The notes under the pieces: model-generated
Database searches by the model: none
Seen by the model: only the letters and a program-made list of their open reading frames with translations
What the model was told of the DNA's origin: nothing
Program-made: the position numbers and the translations under genes
Shown here: one piece after another, positions 1-5,763 of the stretch
Layout of the letters: the number at the start of each line of letters is the position of its first letter
How positions within the stretch are numbered: the first letter of the stretch is position 1
NCBI GenBank assembly: GCA_035460505.1
Contig: DATHWP010000100.1
Location: 1 to 5,767 of the forward strand
DNA from: Methyloradius sp035460505
GTDB taxonomy: Bacteria > Pseudomonadota > Gammaproteobacteria > Burkholderiales > Methylophilaceae
Reading direction: 5' to 3'
DNA length: 5,767 nucleotides

Positions 1-50
1 TAAGTAATACAAGCAAGCAGTAGAAGAAATAACCCAATAAGGGTTTAAAT

Positions 51-86
51 AAAAAGCCTCGTGATTGCGAGGCTTTTTGTTTTTTA
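51..86 (+). terminator. Rho-independent terminator of an upstream gene
   Basis: AAAAAGCCTCG (51-61) pairs perfectly with CGAGGCTTTTT (68-78) around a 6-base loop. The right arm ends in five T, and after one G six more T follow (80-85). An 11-bp stem with a GC-rich upper half and a T tract is the classic intrinsic terminator form. It would end transcription from a + strand gene to the left of the window and so insulate the porin gene. The A run on the left arm could also give weak termination on the other strand. Confidence 0.92.
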
Positions 87-101
87 TGATTTGAGTTAGC
101 T

Positions 102-117
102 GTTTGGTATGACAAAC
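102..117. promoter_or_regulatory. Possible operator-like palindrome upstream of the porin
   Basis: GTTTG (102-106) and CAAAC (113-117) form a perfect 5-bp inverted repeat separated by 6 bases, about 100 bases before the porin start. The size and spacing suit a dimeric regulator half-site pair, and porins for sugars are often controlled by such regulators. However, a 5-bp arm can arise by chance, the motif matches no site I recognise, and no promoter could be fixed beside it. Confidence 0.2.
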
Positions 118-208
118 TCCCAAATAGTCATGAATATTTAACCTGAGTTTCATAAAATACCGCTTAAAGCATTTTAAATCACAAGATGCTAATAAATAAC
201 AAGATCCT

Positions 209-213
209 AGGGG
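209..213 (+). promoter_or_regulatory. Ribosome binding site of the porin gene
   Basis: AGGGG lies 6 bases before the GTG at 220. An in-frame TAG at 208-210 rules out any start further upstream, and the next downstream candidates would cut into the hydrophobic part of the signal peptide. The site therefore supports the GTG start. Confidence 0.6.
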
Positions 214-219
214 CTGGGC

Positions 220-1572
220 GTGTATCAACATATTAATCAAAAAACTTCAGCATTCTTCACTCTATTTTTGGCGTTGTTAGCTACAGGTGTTTCTGCAGCC
301 TATGCTGAGGACGAACTGTTGGCCAATACGGAAGAAGCATGGAATGCGAAGTTCCAATCCACAGTGGTTTGGCAAAAGAAAAATGGCTTCAACGCACCAT
401 ACTCTGGCCCTAATAGTTTGATCACTGCGCCTGAACGCAGCTACTCGTGGACTTCAACGCTTTTCTTGGGTTTTAGACCTTGGCAGGACGGCGAGATTTA
501 CTTTAACCCTGAAATGGCACAAGGTCTGCCTTTGTCTGACCTCACTGGATTGGGCGGTCTAAGTAATGGGGAGATGGCTAGAACCTCTGGCGCCAAACCG
601 ACCATCTATCGGGCGCGCCTTTATCTCAAACAGACCTGGAACCTTGGTGGCGGGCAACAGTACCTGCCTTCTGATCAGAATCAACTAGCGGGATACGTGG
701 ACAAACGCCGATTTGTAGTCACGGTTGGCAATATGTCTGTGATGGATACCTTTGACGACAACGCCTATAGCCATGACCCACGCACCCAGTTCATGAATTG
801 GTCGCTAATGGCAAATGGCGCTTACGATTATGCGGCTGATTCCCGTGGATACTCTTGGGGCGCAGTGGCTGAGTATTTTCATGATGATTGGGCAATCCGT
901 GCAGGCCGTTTTGAGCAGCCAAGACATCCTAACCAATTAGCGCTGGATGCGAATATATTTAAGCATTATGGTGATCAGGTAGAGTTCGAGCAGGGTTATC
1001 AATGGAGTGGTCGCCCAGGTAAATTCAGGTTGCTCGGGTTTCGTAATCGTACAGTCATGTCTAAATTTCGTGATGCTTTAGATGCTGCTGCAATTAACGG
1101 TGGAGTGCCCGACATTACTAAAGTACGCTATGGCGAGCAAACCAAATATGGCGTCGGTTTTAGCATGGATCAGGCGATTACTGATGATTTTGGTGTATTT
1201 GCCAAAGCCAGTTGGGCCGATGGGCAAACTGAAACTTATGCGTTCACCGAGATTGATAATGCCATGTCCGCAGGTTTTGCCCTTAAAGGAAGTCAGTGGA
1301 AGCGCCCTGATGATACTTTTGGCTTAGCACTCATGCGTAACGGCTTATCATCAGCCCGTCAGGACTATCTAAGGGCTGGTGGCATCAGCTTCTTTATCGG
1401 TGATGGCTCATTGAATTATCACCCCGAGCAAATCATTGAAACCTACTACAGCTTGAAGGCGACTGAACATCTATGGCTGACGGCGGATTATCAGCATATT
1501 CAAAACCCAGCCTACAACGCAGACCGTGGGCCAGTTGATTTGGTCGCGCTTCGTGCCCATGTGGAATACTGA
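220..1572 (+). CDS. OprB-family carbohydrate-selective outer-membrane porin
   Basis: This is probably a beta-barrel porin for diffusion of sugars or similar small solutes across the outer membrane. The 450-residue product starts with a signal peptide: Lys8, a hydrophobic stretch at about 11-26, and a likely cleavage after Ala-Tyr-Ala at 29. The mature part is rich in alternating aromatic and polar residues. Family-type OprB motifs are visible: the segment Asp-Asp-Asn-Ala-Tyr-Ser-His-Asp-Pro-Arg-Thr-Gln-Phe at 179-191, the Ala-Asp-Ser-Arg-Gly-Tyr-Ser-Trp-Gly stretch soon after, and Asn-Pro-Ala-Tyr-Asn-Ala-Asp-Arg-Gly-Pro-Val at 429-439. The last residue is Tyr450, as expected for a BAM-assembly signal, and the length is normal for the family. 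The GTG start is the first possible one after an in-frame stop. The gene lies after a terminator and 168 bases before the kinase gene, so it is probably its own unit. The solute cannot be read from the sequence. Confidence 0.88.
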   Translation: MYQHINQKTSAFFTLFLALLATGVSAAYAEDELLANTEEAWNAKFQSTVVWQKKNGFNAPYSGPNSLITAPERSYSWTSTLFLGFRPWQDGEIYFNPEMAQGLPLSDLTGLGGLSNGEMARTSGAKPTIYRARLYLKQTWNLGGGQQYLPSDQNQLAGYVDKRRFVVTVGNMSVMDTFDDNAYSHDPRTQFMNWSLMANGAYDYAADSRGYSWGAVAEYFHDDWAIRAGRFEQPRHPNQLALDANIFKHYGDQVEFEQGYQWSGRPGKFRLLGFRNRTVMSKFRDALDAAAINGGVPDITKVRYGEQTKYGVGFSMDQAITDDFGVFAKASWADGQTETYAFTEIDNAMSAGFALKGSQWKRPDDTFGLALMRNGLSSARQDYLRAGGISFFIGDGSLNYHPEQIIETYYSLKATEHLWLTADYQHIQNPAYNADRGPVDLVALRAHVEY

Positions 1573-1649
1573 TTCATAAGCTCTAGGCTGACTCTTCCTG
1601 CCCGTTCTTGTCGCATATAAGCCACTGATTTACAGTGAAATACCGCACA

Positions 1650-1679
1650 TTTACTAAACATTAATATTGGGAGTATTAT
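1650..1679 (+). promoter_or_regulatory. Probable sigma-70-type promoter of the signalling cluster
   Basis: TTTACT (1650-1655) matches the -35 consensus at four of six bases, and TATTAT (1674-1679) matches the -10 consensus at five of six. The spacing is 18 bases. Transcription would start near 1686, leaving a leader of about 55 bases. The placement before a strong ribosome binding site supports it, but AT-rich DNA gives such matches readily. Confidence 0.45.
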
Positions 1680-1729
1680 GGTATTCATGTAACGATGAAC
1701 TAAAAATAATAAATGTTTGCTAGGGTTGT

Positions 1730-1736
1730 GGAGGTG
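1730..1736 (+). promoter_or_regulatory. Strong ribosome binding site of the kinase gene
   Basis: GGAGGTG closely matches the anti-Shine-Dalgarno sequence and sits 4 bases before the GTG at 1741 (6 bases counting from GGAGG). It decides the unusual GTG start of the kinase. Confidence 0.85.
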
Positions 1737-1740
1737 CTGA

Positions 1741-3117
1741 GTGCTTGCCTTAAAGACACAAAAAGATATGCTTATCTCAGCAGGTATTGTTTTGGCATTT
1801 GTTCTGCTCATTGTTATTTCTGTCATTAGCTATTCTCGTACCAGTCAATTTTTGCTCAGCTCTCGCTGGGTTGACCACACCTATACCGTCCTTTCTCAAA
1901 TCAATCTCTTATTCTCGGAATTAAAGGATGCAGAAACCAGTCAGCGTGGCTTCTTGCTGACTAATGATGAGAAATTTCTTGAGCCTTATAACAAAGCCGT
2001 CTCCAATTTGCCAGAGACGATCCAGCGCCTTAAAACACTTACAAAAGATAATTTCGACCAGCAAGACGATATTGCCTTATTTGAAGAATTAGCCAATCGC
2101 AAATTACTTTTTCTTGAGCAGGCTATCAACATGCAGCGTCAATATGCCTGGAAAGGTAATGACGATATTTTGAACACCTTGCAGGGTGGGAAAAAGACCA
2201 TGGATGAATTGCGTATGAATATTCAGAGAATGACGTTGCGAGAAGAAAAGCTCTTAGATCAACGCGCTGAATTAGAAAAGTCGCACGCGGTCTCAACCGA
2301 GCGCTGGATTTTTTTCGGCAATCTCGCTGCCATACTTCTCATCCTGATTTCATTCTGTCTACTCAGGCAACAAATCAAAGAGCGCATCAACGCGCAACGT
2401 CGGGCAGAAAAAACTGCGCTGCAACTTGAAGTCACGAACAAAGAACTTGAAAGTTTTAGCTACTCAGTTTCACACGATTTACGCTCACCTTTGCGGGCGA
2501 TTGATGGCTACTCGCGTATGTTTGAAGAAGACTATAGCGACAAAGTTGATGATGAAGGTAAGCGCATGCTTGGTGTTGTCAGGGCCAACAGCAAAAAAAT
2601 GCGCATGCTGATTGATGACTTGCTTGATTTTGCCCGCACAGGTCGCCAAGCAATGGAGCGTGATGAGATTAATATGGGCCAGCTTGTAGATGAGGTCTGG
2701 GTGGAAGTATTAAGCGCAGAGCAGCCAAACCCAAGCTTGCAGTTCTATAAACATCATTTGCACCCAGTTCTGGGTGATCCAGTCTTGCTAAAACAATTAT
2801 TAAGTAATTTGCTCTCTAATGCCGTTAAGTACAGCAGCACTAAAGAACACCCTAAAGTAGAGATTACATCCATAGAAAAAGATGGGGAAATCACCTACCA
2901 AATACACGATAACGGGGTAGGGTTTGATATGCGCTATTACAAAAAACTGTTCGGTGTTTTTCAGCGATTGCATACGGCTGACGAGTTCCCAGGCACTGGT
3001 GTCGGGCTGGCAATCGTGCAACGTATCATATTGCGCCATAACGGACGCGTTTGGGCTGAGAGCGAGATCGGGGTGGGTAGTACGTTTAGTTTTAGTTTGC
3101 CAGTTAAGGGAGTGTAG
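1741..3117 (+). CDS. Membrane sensor histidine kinase with CHASE3 domain
   Basis: This inner-membrane histidine kinase should detect an extracytoplasmic signal and phosphorylate response regulators. Transmembrane helix 1 spans about residues 10-31. A periplasmic CHASE3 domain covers about 35-180, with the signature Ala-Glu-Thr-Ser-Gln-Arg-Gly-Phe-Leu-Leu-Thr at 64-74. Transmembrane helix 2 is at about 189-208, and a charged, probably coiled linker runs from 209 to 240. The HisKA domain carries the H-box Ser-Val-Ser-His-Asp-Leu-Arg-Ser-Pro-Leu-Arg, with His245 as the phosphorylation site. The ATPase domain has N-box Asn356/Asn360, the G1 box Asp-Asn-Gly-Val-Gly-Phe-Asp (390-396), an F-box (403-411) and the G2 box Gly-Thr-Gly-Val-Gly-Leu-Ala (418-424), all intact. 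At 458 residues it looks complete, with no attached receiver. The kinase core resembles those in phytochrome-type kinases that pair with Rcp1-like regulators, which fits the gene that starts 2 bases after its stop. The ligand is unknown. Confidence 0.93.
   Translation: MLALKTQKDMLISAGIVLAFVLLIVISVISYSRTSQFLLSSRWVDHTYTVLSQINLLFSELKDAETSQRGFLLTNDEKFLEPYNKAVSNLPETIQRLKTLTKDNFDQQDDIALFEELANRKLLFLEQAINMQRQYAWKGNDDILNTLQGGKKTMDELRMNIQRMTLREEKLLDQRAELEKSHAVSTERWIFFGNLAAILLILISFCLLRQQIKERINAQRRAEKTALQLEVTNKELESFSYSVSHDLRSPLRAIDGYSRMFEEDYSDKVDDEGKRMLGVVRANSKKMRMLIDDLLDFARTGRQAMERDEINMGQLVDEVWVEVLSAEQPNPSLQFYKHHLHPVLGDPVLLKQLLSNLLSNAVKYSSTKEHPKVEITSIEKDGEITYQIHDNGVGFDMRYYKKLFGVFQRLHTADEFPGTGVGLAIVQRIILRHNGRVWAESEIGVGSTFSFSLPVKGV
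3106..3112 (+). promoter_or_regulatory. Ribosome binding site of the response regulator, inside the kinase gene
   Basis: AAGGGAG lies within the last codons of the kinase and ends 7 bases before the ATG at 3120. With only 2 bases between the kinase stop and this start, translation of the two genes is probably coupled. Confidence 0.75.
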
Positions 3118-3119
3118 TT

Positions 3120-3566
3120 ATGCCAAATTCACAATTAGTCCATATTCTGTTAGCAGAAGACAGTGAGACTGATGCCGAAATGACCATGCGTGCCTTGCGT
3201 AAAATCAATCTCAAGAATGAAATAGTCTGGGTGAGGGATGGTCAAGCCACACTTGATTATATTTTTTATGAGGGTGAGTTTGTCGATCGGCCTAAGCGTG
3301 TGCCGAGATTGATCTTGCTTGATCTGAAAATGCCGAAGGTGGATGGTATAGAAGTGCTGCAAAAATTAAAAAGCACTGAATCAACCAAGCAGATACCAGT
3401 GGTCATGCTCACCTCAAGTGCCGAGGAGCAAGACATTGTTAAAAGCTATTCACTCGGAGTGAATAGCTATCTGGTGAAGCCAGTAGAGTTTGACCGATTT
3501 GTGGAAGAGGTTTCTAAAGTCGGTTGCTATTGGGGGATTTTAAATAAAATCCCCAACAGTATATAA
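3120..3566 (+). CDS. Single-domain response regulator, Rcp1-like
   Basis: This cytoplasmic stand-alone receiver of 148 residues has no output domain. The receiver active site is complete: acidic pocket Glu13/Asp14, phosphoacceptor Asp68 in Leu-Leu-Asp-Leu-Lys-Met-Pro, Thr98, and Lys120 followed by Pro121. The extended loop with Phe-Tyr-Glu-Gly-Glu-Phe near 49-54, the Leu-Gly-Val-Asn-Ser-Tyr segment at 112-117 and the C-terminal Tyr-Trp-Gly-Ile-Leu-Asn are typical of the Rcp1 family, whose members take phosphate from phytochrome-type and related kinases. Its start lies 2 bases after the kinase stop, so the kinase is the obvious phosphodonor. With no effector domain, it probably acts by protein contact, as a phosphate shuttle, or as a sink competing with the receiver of the next gene. 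Two strong inverted repeats lie inside its 3' third (3444-3468 and 3533-3554). The family call is firm; the downstream partner is inferred. Confidence 0.93.
   Translation: MPNSQLVHILLAEDSETDAEMTMRALRKINLKNEIVWVRDGQATLDYIFYEGEFVDRPKRVPRLILLDLKMPKVDGIEVLQKLKSTESTKQIPVVMLTSSAEEQDIVKSYSLGVNSYLVKPVEFDRFVEEVSKVGCYWGILNKIPNSI
3444..3468. repeat. Perfect 12-base inverted repeat with 1-base centre inside the response-regulator gene
   Basis: AGCTATTCACTC (3444-3455) is the exact reverse complement of GAGTGAATAGCT (3457-3468), with a single G between them. In RNA it would fold as an 11-bp hairpin with a 3-base loop. It covers codons for Ser-Tyr-Ser-Leu-Gly-Val-Asn-Ser-Tyr. The family often has two Ser-Tyr pairs here, which explains part of the symmetry but not the matching codon choices. 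No T tract follows, so it is not an intrinsic terminator. Confidence 0.9.
3530..3556. repeat. Hairpin over the last codons of the response-regulator gene
   Basis: GGGGATTTT (3533-3541) pairs perfectly with AAAATCCCC (3546-3554) around a 4-base loop, and TT/AA (3530-3531 and 3555-3556) can extend it across a bulged G. It ends about 10 bases before the stop codon. No T run follows on either strand, so it is a poor terminator. It could protect the upstream message from 3' decay or lower expression of the following gene; both ideas are inference. Confidence 0.7.
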
Positions 3567-3597
3567 GCTACGAAATACGCATGAATAATTAATAAGA

Positions 3598-5724
3598 ATG
3601 GTCACTCACATGCAAAAGCTGAAAATATTATTAGTGGAAGACAGCCCGACAGATGCCGAGCTCACTCTAAGAGAGTTGAAGCGGGGCGGGGTAGTATGCG
3701 ACATTAAACATGTAGATACCGAGCATGATTATCGTGACCAGTTAACCAATTTCCAGCCGCACATTATTCTTTCAGATTACTCATTACCAACCTTTGATGG
3801 CTTGCGGGCGCTTGAAATACTCAAGGCTGAGCAACCAGATATTCCATTCATCTTTGTCTCAGGCACCATGGGTGAAGAAACCGCTATCGAGTCTTTGAAG
3901 CAAGGCGCGATGGATTACATCATCAAGGGTAATTTGTCGCGATTACCTAGTGCAATCAACACCGCGTTAGATCGTGTGCAAAAGCGCCAAGCGCTCAAAC
4001 AGGCTGAAGAAGCTTTACTATTGCACAATCACGCAATAGAAGTGAGTGCGACACCCACTTTGATCGTCGATGTAAGCCTCCCTGATATGCCTTTAATCTA
4101 TGTCAATCATGCATTTGAGCAGGTGACTGGCTATTCAAAAGAAGACGTTATAGGGCGAAACTGGAATTTCTTACAGGGTGATGATACAAACCAGACCGAG
4201 CTTGAGAAATTACACTTGGCGATTGATGATGGCTCTGCCAGCTCAGCTGTTTTACGTAACTATCGCAAAGATGGCAGCCTGTTTATCAATGAGCTTTATA
4301 TTTCTCCGGTGCTGACTAATCCCAATGGCAAAGTGCAGTATTACGTGGGCGTGCAAAATGATATTACCCAGATTCGACAATATCAGGAGGCACTGGAACG
4401 GCAGGCAAATTACGATTTGTTGACTGGGCTTGCTAACCGAAACTTGCTTAAAGAGCGTATCAAGCATGCGTTTAATGAAGGCCGTCGTAGTGGCAGGGTA
4501 TTTACGGTGGCGTTTATTGATATTGATAACTTTAAACGTGTGAATGATAGCTTGGGGCATAGCGCAGGTGATGAGCTCATCAAAATGGTGGCGGAGCGCC
4601 TGCAGCATTGTGTACGCGAGGGCGATACAGTCGCACGCGTGGGCGGTGATGAGTTTGTGATGTTGCTTAGCAGTCAGTCTTCAGAAGAAAGTACACACGT
4701 TGTTTTACAGCGGATACGAAGTGAAATGGGCAAGCCCTTTGTGCTCGCTAAAAAACAGCTCACAGTGACTTGCAGCATAGGCCTGGCAAGCTTTCCACGA
4801 GATGGTGATAATTCTGAAATGCTGCTTTCTAATGCAGACAGCGCCATGTATCGCGCCAAGGCTAGCGGACGTAATAACTTTCAGTTTTATGCAAAAGAGA
4901 TGAATGCTGAGTTAGGCGAGCGTTTATCACTGGAAAACGATTTGTGGCATGCACTTGAACGAGATGAATTGCTACTGCATTACCAGCCTCAAATTAACAT
5001 GCTCACTGGTGAAGTGATAGGGATGGAAGCGCTCGTTCGTTGGCAACATCCAACGAGAGGACTCATTCCACCCATACAGTTCATTTCCATCGCTGAAGAC
5101 GATGGTTTGATTATTCCTATTGGCGAATGGGTCTTGAGGAAAGCCTGTGAAGATAATCAGCAATTGCAACTGGATGGCTTTAAACCTATTCGAGTAGCAG
5201 TCAATCTATCGGCACGTCAGCTGATGCAAAAGAATTTGGTACGCACCGTGAGCCAGATTTTGGCACAAACTGGCTTGCAGCCAGAATATCTTGAGCTTGA
5301 AATTACGGAAAGCATGATTATGCACAACGTAGAAGACTCTATCAGCTTGCTCAATAAAATCAATAAACTTGGCGTACAACTTTCGCTGGATGACTTCGGT
5401 ACTGGCTACTCCAGTCTCGCCTATTTAAAACGGTTCCCTATCAAGCGCTTGAAAATTGATAAATCGTTCATCCGCGACATAGCTACAGACCCCAATGACG
5501 CGATTATTTCACGCTCAATTATCGCCTTGGCACATGCTTTACAGGTGGAGTCTATCGCTGAAGGGGTGGAGACCTTTGAACAGTTTGAGTTTTTAAAGGC
5601 GAATGGTTGTAATGAGGTGCAAGGCTATTTGTTTAGCAAGCCTTTACCGATTGAGGCATTACGAGATTTCCTAGCTTCAAACCCAGTGAGAACGACTATC
5701 CCTAGCGCAGCCTTGGATTTCTAG
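3598..5724 (+). CDS. REC-PAS(LOV-like)-GGDEF-EAL cyclic di-GMP protein
   Basis: This cytoplasmic 708-residue regulator should synthesise and/or hydrolyse cyclic di-GMP. The receiver (about 7-125) has Glu14/Asp15, Asp60, Ser88 and Lys110; Gly rather than Pro follows the Lys. A LOV-like PAS domain (about 143-258) has Trp189 where LOV photoreceptors have Cys. A short helical linker leads to GGDEF (about 272-430) with metal-binding Asp308, an intact Gly-Gly-Asp-Glu-Phe (349-353), and an inhibitory-site Arg340-x-x-Asp343. The EAL domain (about 446-692) keeps Glu477-Ala-Leu, Asn536, Glu568, Asp598/Asp599, Lys619, Glu655 and Gln675, so both enzymes look competent. The kinase upstream is the likely phosphodonor for Asp60. 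The start is uncertain: the ATG at 3598 has only AAGA directly before it, and the ATG at 3610 (704 residues, Met-Gln-Lys-Leu-Lys-Ile-Leu-Leu) is equally typical of receivers. The 3' end is partly duplicated downstream. The net enzymatic direction cannot be told from sequence. Confidence 0.93.
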   Translation: MVTHMQKLKILLVEDSPTDAELTLRELKRGGVVCDIKHVDTEHDYRDQLTNFQPHIILSDYSLPTFDGLRALEILKAEQPDIPFIFVSGTMGEETAIESLKQGAMDYIIKGNLSRLPSAINTALDRVQKRQALKQAEEALLLHNHAIEVSATPTLIVDVSLPDMPLIYVNHAFEQVTGYSKEDVIGRNWNFLQGDDTNQTELEKLHLAIDDGSASSAVLRNYRKDGSLFINELYISPVLTNPNGKVQYYVGVQNDITQIRQYQEALERQANYDLLTGLANRNLLKERIKHAFNEGRRSGRVFTVAFIDIDNFKRVNDSLGHSAGDELIKMVAERLQHCVREGDTVARVGGDEFVMLLSSQSSEESTHVVLQRIRSEMGKPFVLAKKQLTVTCSIGLASFPRDGDNSEMLLSNADSAMYRAKASGRNNFQFYAKEMNAELGERLSLENDLWHALERDELLLHYQPQINMLTGEVIGMEALVRWQHPTRGLIPPIQFISIAEDDGLIIPIGEWVLRKACEDNQQLQLDGFKPIRVAVNLSARQLMQKNLVRTVSQILAQTGLQPEYLELEITESMIMHNVEDSISLLNKINKLGVQLSLDDFGTGYSSLAYLKRFPIKRLKIDKSFIRDIATDPNDAIISRSIIALAHALQVESIAEGVETFEQFEFLKANGCNEVQGYLFSKPLPIEALRDFLASNPVRTTIPSAALDF

Positions 5725-5763
5725 TACTGCCTCAAATATCTAGTGCAGCGTTGGATTTTTAGT
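5698..5763 (+). repeat. Duplicated gene tail: last codons of the GGDEF-EAL gene and a degenerate copy
   Basis: Bases 5702-5725 and 5740-5763 match at 21 of 24 positions, offset by 38 bases. Copy one is the real end of the gene (Ser-Ala-Ala-Leu-Asp-Phe-stop). Copy two lies in another frame of the spacer and spells the same six residues and a TAG stop (5742-5762). The three differences (AGC/AGT, GCC/GCG, TTC/TTT) are all synonymous third positions. One codon pair further out is also synonymous (ATC/ATA), and the pair between them changes Pro to Ser. The second copy may be the remnant of the tail of a related gene left by recombination; simple tandem duplication plus drift is the alternative. 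Confidence 0.7.

Larger units (their letters stand above)
1..219. other. Intergenic region left of the porin gene, no gene supported
   Basis: This stretch holds no open frame that looks like a gene. It begins with TAA, which could be the stop codon of a gene lying outside the window, but that cannot be tested here. Its contents are an intrinsic terminator (51-86), an AT-rich leader, a short palindrome (102-117) and a G-rich ribosome binding site (209-213). I could not pick a convincing -35/-10 pair for the porin: candidates such as TAAAAT at 153-158 lack a good -35 box at the right distance. A small AACCC/GGGTT inverted repeat (31-35 and 41-45) precedes the terminator. Confidence 0.6.
1573..1740. 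other. Spacer between porin and kinase genes
   Basis: This 168-base spacer has no convincing gene and no clear terminator for the porin. It holds a small CACTG/CAGTG inverted repeat (1623-1627 and 1633-1637) with no T tract, a probable promoter (1650-1679), a TTCAT/ATGAA inverted repeat (1684-1688 and 1695-1699) near the expected transcription start, and the kinase ribosome binding site. It also shares the 9-mer AAATACCGC (1638-1646) with the porin leader (155-163). Confidence 0.6.

Noticed and set aside
31..45. AACCC/GGGTT inverted repeat as a second terminator
   Set aside because: The arm is only 5 bp, and A-rich rather than T-rich sequence follows. The real terminator lies just downstream.
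168..190. AGCAT/ATGCT inverted repeat as a leader structure before the porin
   Set aside because: Short arms with a 13-base loop in AT-rich DNA are expected by chance.
1623..1637. CACTG/CAGTG inverted repeat as a terminator of the porin gene
   Set aside because: The stem is only 5 bp and is followed by AAAT rather than a T tract, so it does not meet the form of an intrinsic terminator.
1512..1826. Minus-strand open frame of 104 residues across the porin end, spacer and kinase start
   Set aside because: It overlaps two well-supported genes and the kinase ribosome binding site, has no family resemblance, and reads as the shadow of coding DNA.
3533..3554. Hairpin as a rho-independent terminator between the regulator and the GGDEF-EAL gene
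   Set aside because: No T run follows on either strand, and the stem sits inside the coding sequence before the stop.
4141..4380. Calling the PAS domain a true LOV photoreceptor
   Set aside because: The photoactive Cys is Trp189 and the neighbouring Arg is Asn190, so the normal cysteinyl-flavin photocycle is not possible.
4252..4608. Minus-strand open frame of 118 residues inside the GGDEF-EAL gene
   Set aside because: It lies wholly antisense to strongly conserved PAS and GGDEF coding sequence and shows no recognisable motif.
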